Of a stretch of DNA of 64,000 bases, positions 22,601 through 31,458 are shown one piece after another (position 1 is the stretch's first letter; each line of letters begins with the position of its first letter). The position numbers were made by a program, and so were the translations under genes. The stretch comes from Phialophora verrucosa (taxonomy: Eukaryota > Ascomycota > Eurotiomycetes > Chaetothyriales > Herpotrichiellaceae): NCBI GenBank assembly GCA_002099365.1, contig MSED01000001.1:3844001-3908000 (forward strand), written 5' to 3'. Under the pieces are notes generated by a model. That model saw only the letters and a program-made list of their open reading frames with translations. It did no database searches and was not told the origin of the DNA.

Positions 22601-23137
22601 ACCGAACGATCCTACATATCGCTCCTCGGGCATAGAGTCCAGCCGTATCATCTGCGGGAGAGACTCGCGCTTTGTTCGTTGCCGGGGGGCAGAAGGAGTG
22701 CCGGTCGCCGCAGTAGAGGAACCGAGCCATGAGCCACCTCCACCTAAAGCAAGCGAGGGCTTCCGCGAAGATGTTGCGATATGCTTCCATGACCCGTCCA
22801 AGTACATGTTGATCGCTCGCTCAATGTTTCCATTGGCGGCAGACTGGATTTTGTCCACCACTTCCTGAGGGACATCCTCTCCGACAAAGGTGCGGAATGT
22901 ATCAGAATCGAATGTAGATGCCGTCCCATTGTTACTAGAGGTCTGGATGTCAGCGTGGTCGGTCTGGCTGGAGTTGGGTTCAGGGCCGGTTGACGAGGTG
23001 GCGGAATTGGGTCGACTCGAGGCATTCACCGAGGATGAGGGTGGCGGCTGCGGTTGCGGATGCGGTTGTTCAGCGACATCTTCTGGGTCGTCGACGAAGA
23101 AACGCCTTTTCTTTCTGGGCCGCACGTCAACATCCAT
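19631..23137 (-). CDS. RAD5: RAD5-like SNF2 helicase and RING E3 ubiquitin ligase
   Basis: Post-replication repair factor: poly-ubiquitinates PCNA with Ubc13-Mms2 and remodels stalled forks in the nucleus. Single exon, 1168 residues from ATG 23137. Features in order: basic KKRRFF; a UBA-like helix (VPQEVVDKIQSAANGNIERA); a HIRAN domain from about 173 (RYVGSFGVGAWMTKSGTGLL); SNF2 ATPase with ADEMGLGKTIE (Walker A) and ILDEAHTIKN (DEAH-like); RING CPLCYEEPMDNPAVTTCWHS...CFSCREEI between the two ATPase lobes, as in Rad5/HLTF; and helicase C with QAIDRVHRMGQTQ. A 37-codon upstream extension lacks ATG and runs over two MCB boxes, so it is unlikely to be coding. RAD16-like proteins lack HIRAN, which favours RAD5. 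Confidence 0.92.
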   Translation of the reverse strand: MDVDVRPRKKRRFFVDDPEDVAEQPHPQPQPPPSSSVNASSRPNSATSSTGPEPNSSQTDHADIQTSSNNGTASTFDSDTFRTFVGEDVPQEVVDKIQSAANGNIERAINMYLDGSWKHIATSSRKPSLALGGGGSWLGSSTAATGTPSAPRQRTKRESLPQMIRLDSMPEERYVGSFGVGAWMTKSGTGLLAHGEAVRIERSKITPKTKIGRGGKLVPVVARNQKADVITRFTNAKGEELGRLPEETASWVSPLLDQKICRFEGTCVYAPDRVRVNDTIYLQLRAYLVKTAFEANAFVKPKDDNRATGFFLEKESTEEKDLRLRQVALVKLFEEVNLNPTTTNETVAKHKKQGLLKAAEMAEQYDKDKEAKAKSGTSTPGSEEEEGEELEEDQLDTLYRKAQSFDFNTPEAEPAASFQLDLRKYQKQALHWMLGKERDEKSDKQQSMHPLWEEYTWPVKDADDKPVPAVEGQDKFYVNLYSGEISLDFPIQEQNCLGGILADEMGLGKTIEIYSLIHSNRSQVDLEAMDKTLTSVNHLPRLPQASMSVEPAPCTTLVVAPMSLLAQWESEAVKSSKPGTLRTMVYYGSEKSVNLQVLCSASNAGSAPNVIITSYGTVLSEFNQVSAAGGDRASHGGLFSVEFHRIILDEAHTIKNRQAKTSKACYELKAKHRWVLTGTPIVNRLEDLFSLVRFLKVEPWSNFSFWKTFITVPFESKEIARALNVVQTVLEPLVLRRTKDMKTPEGEALVPLPPKSITVEEVELSKTEREVYDLIFTRAKRAFNESVAAGTLLKSYTTIFAQILRLRQSCCHPILTRNKDIVADEEDAAVAAAADENGFADDMDLQDLIARFTKDTDLADKENPASKDPINTFTTHALRQIQDESSGECPLCYEEPMDNPAVTTCWHSACKDCLEKYIAHQIEKGENPRCFSCREEINPRDVFEVVKHNALSLSFDEDQDMYGVEDAAVKPSKISLRRIHPYSPSASTSAKIAALLKHLSALPRGTKAVVFSQFTSFLDLIAPQLTKHGFAHLRFDGTMSQRVRAQVIRAFNAENASDPKAPRILLLSLRAGGVGLNLTAASRCYMMDPWWSFAVEAQAIDRVHRMGQTQKVEVIRFVTKESIEGRMLRVQERKMAVAGSLGVGQSGTGENEEERRKKRIEELEMLLG

Positions 23138-23201
23138 AAGTCCCAGGGAATGGTGGCCTTCGCATTGAGCACAAATCGAAGAGGGAAAGACGGAGGGAAC
23201 G

Positions 23202-23207
23202 ACGCGT
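23202..23207. promoter_or_regulatory. MCB box (ACGCGT) upstream of RAD5
   Basis: Palindromic ACGCGT 65 bp upstream of the RAD5 ATG. This is the MluI cell-cycle box bound by MBF (Mbp1-Swi6) at G1/S genes. Confidence 0.5.
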
Positions 23208-23223
23208 GCATTAAACGCGCTCG

Positions 23224-23235
23224 CACGTGACGCGT
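23224..23235. promoter_or_regulatory. CACGTG joined to a second MCB box upstream of RAD5
   Basis: A CACGTG E-box (23224-23229) abuts ACGCGT (23230-23235) with no spacer, 87-98 bp upstream of the RAD5 ATG. It lies in the roughly 300 bp shared with the divergent NDUFAF6-like gene. Confidence 0.45.
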
Positions 23236-23444
23236 CAACGTCATACAAAGCAATTTAATTCTTTAGTACCAACATCACACTTCAGCAATCGAAGGACCAG
23301 TGTTGCCGTCGGTTTGCGGCTCAGTCCAATAACATTAATAGAGGGAGTCTAATCACCTGTATCCCCTCTCGTCGTCGAAATGAAAGATCATTAAAGCTAG
23401 GGGTATTTCGGAAGGAAGAGGAGACGGCAGGACAGTCTCCCGAT

Positions 23445-24661
23445 ATGATGTCTACAGCGGGAGGAGGATGTGGCAGACGGCTGCTATCGAGATGGCCAAA
23501 GGAAGCTCAGAGCGTATTACATGCTCGAAACTTTACATCTACGCGACGAGCGGCTCTTTCCCTTGAGCGGGATTCACCAGACGTGAAGAAAGCACAGGGC
23601 TATTGTTCCAGTCTTGTTCGGTGGGTTCATCTATCTCCCTCGCCCGTCGACGTCTTTCTCACTGCAGCTCCAGAACCTATGACTCGCCATCATATACGCT
23701 GGCTCACTTCATCCCGCCGCACATGCTACCGGCATACCTGGCCATCCGGGCCTTCAACATCGAGCTTGCCAGAATCCCCGATGTCGTGTCAATGCCTCAA
23801 ATCGGAGCGATGAGGATGCAGTTCTGGAGAGACACCATCGACAAGAGCTTTAAGCTCACCCCGCCGTCGGAGCCCGTTGCCATCTTGATCGCTTCGTACC
23901 TCAAACAAGGCTACAAGCTCAACAAGACGTGGTTCCATCGCATCATTACAGCTCGGGACCGCAAATTGTCCCATCCGGGATTCACCAACTTGTCCGAGCT
24001 CGAATCTTACGGCGAGTCAACGTACTCCACGCTCCTTTACCTGACGCTCTCGGCACTACCCTTGAAATCCCTAGAGATGGACCACCTGGCCTCACACGTG
24101 GGGAAAGCTGCAGGTATTGCTGCCGTGCTTCGCGGTGTGCCGTTACTTGCATTTCCGCCTCCACCCAATTCACACTCGGTGAATCCGCCTCATATGGGTG
24201 GCGGCACGCGAGAAAGGCAAGGCGTGGTTACTCTCCCCCTGGACGTCATGTCCCAATGCGGCGTCCGAGAAGAAGACATATTTCGAAATGGTGCAGACGC
24301 CGTTGGCATCCGCGATGCCGTATTCACAGTTGCCACTCGCGCCTCCGATCATCTCATAACCGCACGCGAGCTGCTCAAGAACGTCCAACAATACCGCGAC
24401 CCGGGCCACGAATTCGAGCACATGCACGATGAAGGTCACGAGTATAGCAAGTATGACATGGGCGTGCGCACTTCGGCGGAGAAAAGGAAGGAAGATATCG
24501 ACAAGGGGTTCGGCATCGTTATGGGCCCAGCTGTTAGCTCGCAGTTGTGGCTCGACCGGCTGCAGAAGGTCGACTTTGATATTTTCCATCCTGACTTGAG
24601 ACGGGTCGAGTGGAAGCTGCCGTTCGTGGCGTGGTTGCGGAACAGGAGTGGCAAGATCTAA
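23445..24661 (+). CDS. NDUFAF6-like mitochondrial complex I assembly factor (squalene/phytoene synthase fold)
   Basis: Predicted mitochondrial protein of the trans-isoprenyl-diphosphate-synthase fold that helps assemble respiratory complex I. Two exons join at SSLVR|SRTYDSPSYTLAHFIPPH. The N-terminus is an Arg-rich presequence (CGRRLLSRWPKEAQSVLHAR, then NFTSTRRAA). The body reads FNIELARIPDVVSMPQIGAM, RMQFWRDTI, SYGESTYSTLLYLTL, HVGKAAGIAAVLRGVPLL and PLDVMSQCGVREEDIFRNG, matching NDUFAF6 homologues. The Asp-rich DxxxD motifs of true squalene synthases are largely absent, in line with a non-enzymatic role. It ends 18 bp before the stop of the convergent CofD-like gene. Confidence 0.85.
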
Positions 24662-24679
24662 ATCGGAATGCCCCATCGT

Positions 24680-26329
24680 TCAAGAAGTTGTCAGGGCGTT
24701 CGCCCTTGCCTCCTGCATCTGAGGAAAGCCGTTCGAATCGACGGTGTTTCTTCGACTCTTGCTCTGCGTCATTGCGTCGCCCTTCTTGCCAAGAATCGCC
24801 TCAAGGGCTCCGATCAGAGCTTGCGAGTCGTACAACATGACGCCCTTGGAGCTCTTTCGACCATACAGCTTCAAGCAATCAATGCCCAGCGAGGCCAGAT
24901 GGCCTCGATCCACCTGTGGTGTGCCCTCCCCAGTCAGGTGAATCACATGCGTCACATACTTCCGATAAACATCGTCTCGGGGCGGGTCATGGCTGTGGGT
25001 GTGCGTATGCATGTGGCCGTTCATTGTAGCAGCAGGAAATAGAAATCCGCCATGTCGAGTCGCTGCAGGAGTTGGCGGTGCCGAAGACCGTAGCGTATCG
25101 TCTGACCGCGAGGTATGAAGCTTCGGTCTCCAGGGTCGGCCTGAAGAATGTTCGCCCGCCCGAGCAATTGCCTCGACAAAGTCGAACGCCGAGAAGGGAT
25201 TCGAACTCGGACCCGTCTCCCGGTCCAGGGACCCATTCAAGACCAGGATCTTGTGGCGCGCGGGTGTCGTTCGCAGCGCGTCGCCCACCCCCTTGAGGAC
25301 AATCGAGGGGATGATAGACGTGTAAAGTGAGCCGATCGAGTAGATGACAGCCTGAGACTCCTTGATTGCCGACACAACCCTCGGGTTCGCGGGCGGGAGC
25401 ATCTCCTGTCCATACGGGTTAATATACCATATCCGCTCAATCCGCGCCGGCAGGTCCTCGTCGTGATCCTTGCTAAACTTGATGTTCCGCTGGCGTAGTG
25501 TAGGAAGCGTCCCGGGGATATGGGCGTCCTCGATCTCATCGCCCGAATGATCGAAGCCATGATGCCCCTCCAGCACCCGGATCTCCGCCTCGTCCGAATT
25601 TGAGCCCAGCAAGGGGGAGAGCGAGAGTGGGTCCGCCACCACAGCCGGCATCTCCAGCTTCGTCCTCGCCTCGGGATGGGAGATGTTGTTCTGCCCGACA
25701 ATGACGTCCCCGTTCGCGAGCCCTGCCGCGATATGGTGCGAGAAGTTGGAATTGATGCTCGGGATGACGCGCACCTCGGCGTCGGGAATCGCGCAGATGC
25801 TGCTCAGCAGATAAATGGCAGACTCGAAGCTGCCGCTGAAGAGGCGCGCGCCCGTGAGGAACAAGTTGCCCACGCTGGCCGAGGTGAAGTCGAAGGTCGA
25901 CGCCGGGGGCCGCGCCCGCTTCATGACCTCGAGGTTCAGCACGTTGAGGAACGAGCGGATGAGTTCCTTCTTGGCCGACGGGATGTCGCGCCACAGCGGG
26001 CTCGTGCCCCACACGATGGCCTGCCAGCTGGAGGCGGCCTCCGAGGCGCTGGTGCTCGACAGCCGGTGGTTGAACAGGTTGGAGATGGCCGAGCGTTCGG
26101 TCGACGGCGGGTCCCTGGGGATGAGCCGCACGAGGCGCGAGCGCACGTCGCCGATGCCTGGCCCGCCGAAGACGCGGATCAATTCGGAGGAGGACCCCCC
26201 ATTGTCGGAGATCGGGATGATGTAGTTGAGCGGGCAGCCTTTGGTGACGCGCACGGCCTCGAAGACTTCGACCAGCGCGTTGGCGGCGCTGCCGCCGGAG
26301 AAGACGGTGATGCCTCGGGCAGTGGTCAT
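24680..26329 (-). CDS. CofD/YvcK-like (UPF0052) protein
   Basis: Fungal member of the CofD/YvcK superfamily. Bacterial and archaeal relatives are 2-phospho-lactate transferases (CofD) or regulators of carbon metabolism and cell shape (YvcK); the fungal role is not established. Single exon, about 550 residues from ATG 26329. Visible marks: the N-terminal nucleotide/phosphate loop GITVFSGGSAANALVEVF, IPISDNGGSSSELIRVFGGP, GIGDVRSRLVRL, SASVGNLFLTGARLF, INSNFSHHIAAGLANGDVIV and VIYSIGSLYTSIIPSIVL. A His-rich insertion (MHTHTHSHD) lies in the C-terminal third and could bind metal. The frame opens further upstream, but only from a TTG. Confidence 0.85.
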   Translation of the reverse strand: MTTARGITVFSGGSAANALVEVFEAVRVTKGCPLNYIIPISDNGGSSSELIRVFGGPGIGDVRSRLVRLIPRDPPSTERSAISNLFNHRLSSTSASEAASSWQAIVWGTSPLWRDIPSAKKELIRSFLNVLNLEVMKRARPPASTFDFTSASVGNLFLTGARLFSGSFESAIYLLSSICAIPDAEVRVIPSINSNFSHHIAAGLANGDVIVGQNNISHPEARTKLEMPAVVADPLSLSPLLGSNSDEAEIRVLEGHHGFDHSGDEIEDAHIPGTLPTLRQRNIKFSKDHDEDLPARIERIWYINPYGQEMLPPANPRVVSAIKESQAVIYSIGSLYTSIIPSIVLKGVGDALRTTPARHKILVLNGSLDRETGPSSNPFSAFDFVEAIARAGEHSSGRPWRPKLHTSRSDDTLRSSAPPTPAATRHGGFLFPAATMNGHMHTHTHSHDPPRDDVYRKYVTHVIHLTGEGTPQVDRGHLASLGIDCLKLYGRKSSKGVMLYDSQALIGALEAILGKKGDAMTQSKSRRNTVDSNGFPQMQEARANALTTS

Positions 26330-27069
26330 GGCGCTGCGATCTGATCCGCCGGTATGAGGTGAGTAGATGTGGGAGAGTGACAAGGGGATAGGAAGAAGAT
26401 AGACCTCTTAATCGTTCTATCGGAGTTTATAGCGTCGCCATGATAATCGTATAGTGTAAAGACGTGTCCTCTTCGTATTGAGGTGCTAGTTTTACGGAGT
26501 AGGTATGTGAGGACTGCGTATTGTCCTCGAAGCAGCCAGCCTCGCCAGCCTTGCGTCATGAGCGGCCGGTGTTCTGCCGGAGCGGGACGCTAAGTGTGGA
26601 AATATAGCCGGGGTGGAAGTACTGGATTGGGAAGGGCTTCCATGGAACAGGGAGAAAGGAAGGGTACATACACAGCTCTGGTACCATAGGGCGAATTACT
26701 GGATCGGTAGGAGACGGCGTGAGACGGATGTCTTGAGCATGACACCCATGACGGTGGGTCTTTCTTGCAGATTATGGGTGAGGAGAATCTTCTTCACATG
26801 TTGCCGGTGATCGGTCCTCTAGACCACTGAAAAACATTGTAGTGAGCACATGTCATGAAATGGGCGATTGGAATCCAGGCTCAAGTGGGCTAAGAACAAT
26901 CCGCAACTCCTCGCTCAATATCGAAATCTGGGTCCCCACAAGCAAATGCCCGGCACAAGAGCAATAGAACCGGGACAGCCCAATTCAGTATCCAACGCGC
27001 GCATGCGCGCCGCCTGCCCTGATCATCACTGCCTCTCTCGCGGCTCCCATTGTTGCTCAAATAAGAGGC
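26330..27069. other. Intergenic stretch between CofD-like and CorA-like genes
   Basis: It holds the CofD-like promoter and the CorA-like 3' flank. It contains one TACGGAGTA 9-mer (26493-26501) and a perfect 14-bp GC-rich palindrome (26997-27010). No gene is supported. Confidence 0.5.
26997..27010. repeat. Perfect 14-bp palindrome
   Basis: GCGCGCATGCGCGC equals its own reverse complement. It lies 60 bp past the CorA-like stop codon. Confidence 0.8.
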
Positions 27070-29124
27070 TCACTTCCCATCAGATTGCAACCTTCTCCTC
27101 CTCCCTCTCTTAATCAGCGCCTTGTTGGCCCACTTCACCACCCATCTCGTCATAACATCCCTCATCAGTAACAAAAACACCACCACCGACACCGGCACGG
27201 CGATCACCCAGAAAAAGGCATCGCTGTGATGCTGCACGCCATTGAAGCGCTCGAAATTCTGTCCGAAATAGCCGGTCAAAAAGGTCAGGGGTAAGAAGAA
27301 GCATGTGACGATGGTGAGTTGTTTCATGGATTCATTCTGGTACGCCGAGACAGTGTTGAAAATCAGGTCAACGAGATTGTCGGCGTTACGGCGCATTTGA
27401 TCATACGAGTCTTGAATTAGCAAGGCGTGATCTTCCACGTCGCCAAGGTAAGTTACTGTGAGAGGAGAAATTTGCACACCGCTCATAATTGGTGGGGGTG
27501 TGAACTGTTTCCGAAGATTCGGGTTTTTCATCTCATAGCTCGTGGCTTTGCTAAGAGGATCTTGTTGGTCGAGCGGTGCGGGACTGGCGATGCGCGAATG
27601 GGTTGCCGGTGTAGGCTGAGCATTTGTTTTGTGGTCTTTCAGCGCGCCGATCAACTGGACAACTGGTGCGATCGCATTTCGCAGGATGGCGATCTCGGAG
27701 GTGAGGATATAAAGGACGTTCGATTGATGGATGTCGGGATCCGTGAGCACGTCCAATTCCAAGTCCCCTATCGCATCTTGATACGCCGTCGTTACAGGGA
27801 TGGCAAGATCGATTATCGCATCCAGGATGGCTTGGCAGAGCATACTCGCGTCTGAACATTGGCGCAAGATGGTTCCGGGTGATTGGAGGCGGCGGATGAT
27901 CGGCGTTTGAACATCGTGCGCGGAATACTCGAAGAAAGAGATGACGGTGTTGTCGGCGCAGAGGAAAATCGACACCTGTTCCATGGAGACGCCAATCCCT
28001 TTTGGACTGAGGACGGCGTGTCGCTCCATGTAGTCAATGCGATCCTGGTTCGGTCCGGCGTGGTACCGTTGCATGGTACGGATGTTCCTGGGTGCCCACG
28101 GCGCTCCCACTTTAGTGTGCTTGAAGCTGTTCGAAGGCTGGAGGCCGTCCACCACATCCGCAGAGCCAGACGGACGTTTCTTTTTCTTTTTCTTCATGGG
28201 CTTCCGCAAGTCCTCGATGAGTGAGAGGATGGCGCCTTTTCTTCGCTTGTTTTCGCGCTTCCGCCTCTGGCGTTCGGTGATAATCCTGGTTCGGTATTCA
28301 GACTCGGCAACATCGGAATCTGCATCGTCCTTATCTTCCTCGTCAGAGCTGAAGTCCGAATCATTCTCTTCCAGGTTGATAAGCTTCTGCAGAGGCAGTA
28401 CCATGTAGGTATGATCACTGTACCAATCCACCTGCGTCCTGTTCTTGGTGTGAATCAAATCCTCAATGGCAAGCCTGTGGAGTCGCTTGTGGTTCCCCAG
28501 AACCCGGATCACGTCCCACGACAATCCATTGACATTAATCCACCGGACGTCGCTCCAATCTGGCGGCCCTTGCTGAAGGAAGTCCTCGATATTGTCGTTG
28601 TCGAGGTCCGTCGTCGACACCGCCTCATTGCTAAAGTCCACCACTGTAATCTCACATCTCTGATTGAGCTTCTCGAGGTGCGCTGAGTCTCCGCCGGTCG
28701 CATTACCCTGGCTGTATGGAGGAGCCGGGTCACTCGTGTCAATCCCAGGCTCCTGGCCCGGTGTCCAGCCAGTTGATCTGCCCATCTCGGCCGAACCGTA
28801 AATGACATTGGCAGTATCTGCTCTGCCTCTCCGCCGCAGGGACTTTATTGAGCCCTTCGACAGGGCCGTCTCTGTGCGATGGAGAGCCCGCGGCGACTGG
28901 GTTTGGGTGTGCTCGTCTTCCGCATTTTGATGGTGATCTGGATTTTCCTGAATTCTTATATGAGGATGGCCGCTTGCTGCCACCTGGTTCTGTGCTTCCA
29001 AATCGTGCAGGTGAGGTCTATGTCCGTGCTCTCGAGAGTGACGCGCGAGAGGGCTTTGAGACGTGTCTTCGGAGTCGAGCGAGGCGCGCTTCGAGGAGGA
29101 GAGGACATGCGAGCCGTGGGTCAT
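27070..29124 (-). CDS. CorA-type divalent-cation transporter (ALR/MNR2-like) with GQN signature
   Basis: Membrane channel of the CorA/Alr1/Mnr2 superfamily, single exon, 684 residues. A long hydrophilic N-terminus (polar, with an acidic run near SDFSSDEEDKDDADSDVAES and a Lys-rich run) precedes the cytoplasmic domain (IEDLIHTKNRTQVDWYSDHT). Two C-terminal helices follow: LTIVTCFFLPLTFLTGYFG and FFWVIAVPVSVVVFLLLM. The pore signature, normally YGMN at the end of TM1, reads YFGQNFERF, so Met is replaced by Gln. ZntB-type relatives also depart from GMN, so ion selectivity may differ from Mg2+. Sub-family could be plasma-membrane or vacuolar. Confidence 0.88.
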   Translation of the reverse strand: MTHGSHVLSSSKRASLDSEDTSQSPLARHSREHGHRPHLHDLEAQNQVAASGHPHIRIQENPDHHQNAEDEHTQTQSPRALHRTETALSKGSIKSLRRRGRADTANVIYGSAEMGRSTGWTPGQEPGIDTSDPAPPYSQGNATGGDSAHLEKLNQRCEITVVDFSNEAVSTTDLDNDNIEDFLQQGPPDWSDVRWINVNGLSWDVIRVLGNHKRLHRLAIEDLIHTKNRTQVDWYSDHTYMVLPLQKLINLEENDSDFSSDEEDKDDADSDVAESEYRTRIITERQRRKRENKRRKGAILSLIEDLRKPMKKKKKKRPSGSADVVDGLQPSNSFKHTKVGAPWAPRNIRTMQRYHAGPNQDRIDYMERHAVLSPKGIGVSMEQVSIFLCADNTVISFFEYSAHDVQTPIIRRLQSPGTILRQCSDASMLCQAILDAIIDLAIPVTTAYQDAIGDLELDVLTDPDIHQSNVLYILTSEIAILRNAIAPVVQLIGALKDHKTNAQPTPATHSRIASPAPLDQQDPLSKATSYEMKNPNLRKQFTPPPIMSGVQISPLTVTYLGDVEDHALLIQDSYDQMRRNADNLVDLIFNTVSAYQNESMKQLTIVTCFFLPLTFLTGYFGQNFERFNGVQHHSDAFFWVIAVPVSVVVFLLLMRDVMTRWVVKWANKALIKRGRRRRLQSDGK

Positions 29125-29961
29125 CGTGACGGATCGATTGAGCTGCAGCAGAGCAGTTCCGAGGAATCGGACAAGCTCAGGGTACGAAGGACCGCATCAG
29201 CAAAGGAAGAGAAAGCTCCTTGTGGTAGAAAAAATTCAATAGGGGCAGTCAAATACATGAAGTGCCAGCAGCTGAAAAGAATGGCTGTTTCGAGCTTGAC
29301 TGAGGAAATCCTGCGATGACGAACAGGGGGCTAATGTGAGAGTGAGGGGGCAAGGGGCCAATGGCGATGTCTAGTGTTTCGCATACTCAAGCTCTAGGCG
29401 AAGCATTTTCCCCATGCGTTGGTCGAGGCGAAGGAGCTTGTTAATCAGCCGAGCCCTATAGCCTCCAATTGGTAGCCAGCAAGCCCAGGCATGCAGGACG
29501 GTTGAGATCGAGAGTTTGGAGTGCACGTTTCAGGAACTGCCTATTGATGCTGAAGATCTAGAACGGCGGTTTAACTGCTCGTAATCCTCCCCTGCTGACC
29601 AGCGAGGCAGGTACATGGGCTGGACCTGTAGCTAGTCTCCACAGGCAACATTTGTATCATACATGGTCACATGGTTTACTCGCAGAGGTCGGCATCCACG
29701 ATAAACTTCCCACGACGAGTTGTAGATCCAAGATGTACCAGTCGATGTACCTTCTTGCCTATTCATAATTTCATTATGTGGTCAATCGGATCGATTTCCA
29801 CGGCATCCACGTCAGAATCATGGCGAGGCTAAAATATCAAAGATCATGTGGCATCGTTATTAATGGCTTCGAATCCCGCCATGCGGCCAATTCCTCCAGG
29901 GAGGCCGTCAAGATGATGCTCAAGAAAACAGAGGTGGACGCCCTCCGAGCGTCTGTGCCGC
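29125..29961. other. Intergenic stretch upstream of the CorA-like gene
   Basis: Likely promoter and 5' leader of the transporter plus the 3' flank of the RING gene. No additional feature was identified. Confidence 0.5.
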
Positions 29962-31458
29962 TTAGGCGTTGTCGTTATCGGTTCCGTTAGTAAACGCCCT
30001 CCATATTGCGTCCTCGGTAGATTCGCGTTCCAGTTTCCTTGCCTTTCCACCGTTCTCCTTGCCGCCGTGGATCTCGTCATCATCACTCAACCTCTCAGCC
30101 TTGATCACGGACGTTGCCTTTCCCTTGCCAGTGTCGGCGTCTGCTTCCCGCTTCCTCTTCTTCACCAACAGCCTCAGTTCGAGCGGAACAAGACTCCTTC
30201 CCGTCCCAGCCGTATCTTTCAGATCCAGCGGTTTACGGCATACGGGACAGACACCTTTGACTTTCCGGCTCGCTGGTGCATCTTCTCTGCGTTGCTCGAT
30301 GGACCAGTTGAGGGTATCTACTATACACCGGTGGCAGAATACATGCCCACATACGGTGGAAGTAGCATCCGTCGGCGTGTCCATACACACTGGGCACTTG
30401 TATGCCGTAAGTGGTGTCCGGCCTGCCTCGGTACCCGGATTTTGAGCTAAAATGGCATCCTCCCGCTGTTTTGACAGGGCAGCGGAAAGACTTGCACGGT
30501 CGTCCACGGCAGTAAGGTCAACTTCATCGACTAACGGATCGCTCTCAAGCTGTGGCGTAGAAGCTCGTCGCCGAGAAGATTGTGTGGTCGGTCTGCCGTG
30601 GGAGGACGAAGGGGGCGTCATGGTGGATTGACCAGACCGCTGCGAAGAATCTTGACCTTGGCCTTGACTTTGTTCCCGAATCCGCTGACGTTCCCTGTTC
30701 CTGGCTTGTGTGGTTTCCCAGTTGGAGTGGTTCTCCCGCTGCCGATTAATTGCCTCCTCTTCCGCGGCTAACGGCAACTGCCCTTCACCCAAAGGACGTA
30801 TACGAGGCAGTTGAGCACTCCCGAGTCGGTATGGATGCCAGAATCTGACGTTGGCACGAGGGTAAGGGAGTCCGTGGTCGAAATTGTGACCCTGACCGGA
30901 CGCGGAGGCTTGGGAAGGATGAGGGTAGATAGGCTCGTTGAGAGTGTTGAATCTTCTTGTGCGATGTGTCTGGGAGGAATCGTGAGGATGTGTGGTATAT
31001 GAGATGTAGTGACTTTCTGCCGACCCTGAGCTGGGGCTGCTGCTCGTTAGATCCACCGGTTGCTCAGGTGCCTCACTATCCGTTCTCAGGCTCCGTGCTT
31101 CACTCTCACTTCTTGGTCGTCTGGACTGGTGGAATGCCTGTTGGGCGTCTTGAAGTGCTCGGTTGACGCTCTGGAGGGCGCGGCTGACGTTTTGTAGAGG
31201 ATCTTGGGGACCAGATACGGGATATGGAAGTGTTGCTTGTCTGCGGGAGGCAGTATCAGGCATGGCATTGAAGATGTCACGAAACAGTCTGGGAGAGGAT
31301 CGGCGAAGAGGTGGTGGCAGTGAGATCTGCTGTCGAGAATCTTCGTGTGGCGATGAAAGTGCAAATGCCTCAACGCCTGCGCTACCAGGGGGAACAACTA
31401 CCGGGGCTGAAACTGGTGAGCTGGAACTCATAACGGCTGCTCTACTAATAGATGTCAT
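29962..31458 (-). CDS. RING-finger E3 ligase with SUMO-interaction-like motifs (STUbL type)
   Basis: Probable nuclear ubiquitin ligase related to Slx8/RNF4, about 498 residues from ATG 31458 (an in-frame ATG at 31431 is the alternative). Most of the protein is disordered and rich in Ser, Arg and Gln. Two VDLT motifs, in EQPVDLTSSS (about 135-138) and DEVDLTAVDD (about 313-316), match the SUMO-interaction motif form found in RNF4. The C3HC4 RING at about 355-408 reads KCPVCMDTPTDATSTVCGHV, then FCHRCI and CPVCRKPL, with a longer than usual loop between the sixth and seventh ligands. The Lys-rich tail (LLVKKRKREAD) may be a nuclear signal. Name not assigned because Slx8-type RINGs are hard to tell apart by eye. 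Confidence 0.78.
   Translation of the reverse strand: MTSISRAAVMSSSSPVSAPVVVPPGSAGVEAFALSSPHEDSRQQISLPPPLRRSSPRLFRDIFNAMPDTASRRQATLPYPVSGPQDPLQNVSRALQSVNRALQDAQQAFHQSRRPRSESEARSLRTDSEAPEQPVDLTSSSPSSGSAESHYISYTTHPHDSSQTHRTRRFNTLNEPIYPHPSQASASGQGHNFDHGLPYPRANVRFWHPYRLGSAQLPRIRPLGEGQLPLAAEEEAINRQRENHSNWETTQARNRERQRIREQSQGQGQDSSQRSGQSTMTPPSSSHGRPTTQSSRRRASTPQLESDPLVDEVDLTAVDDRASLSAALSKQREDAILAQNPGTEAGRTPLTAYKCPVCMDTPTDATSTVCGHVFCHRCIVDTLNWSIEQRREDAPASRKVKGVCPVCRKPLDLKDTAGTGRSLVPLELRLLVKKRKREADADTGKGKATSVIKAERLSDDDEIHGGKENGGKARKLERESTEDAIWRAFTNGTDNDNA

Noticed and set aside
23138..23248. 37-codon N-terminal extension of RAD5
   Set aside because: No ATG (starts at TTG), runs through two MCB boxes, and the next ATG opens the conserved basic N-terminus.
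25190..25212. tRNA B-box-like GTTCGAATCC on the minus strand
   Set aside because: Lies inside the CofD-like coding frame, with no A-box or cloverleaf around it.
25676..26344. 222-codon ORF antisense to the CofD-like gene
   Set aside because: GC-rich shadow, Gly/Arg/Ala-biased, no domain.
29818..29890. Possible tRNA 3' end (TTCGAATCCCGCC)
   Set aside because: The preceding 70 bases give no D-arm, anticodon arm or matching acceptor strand.
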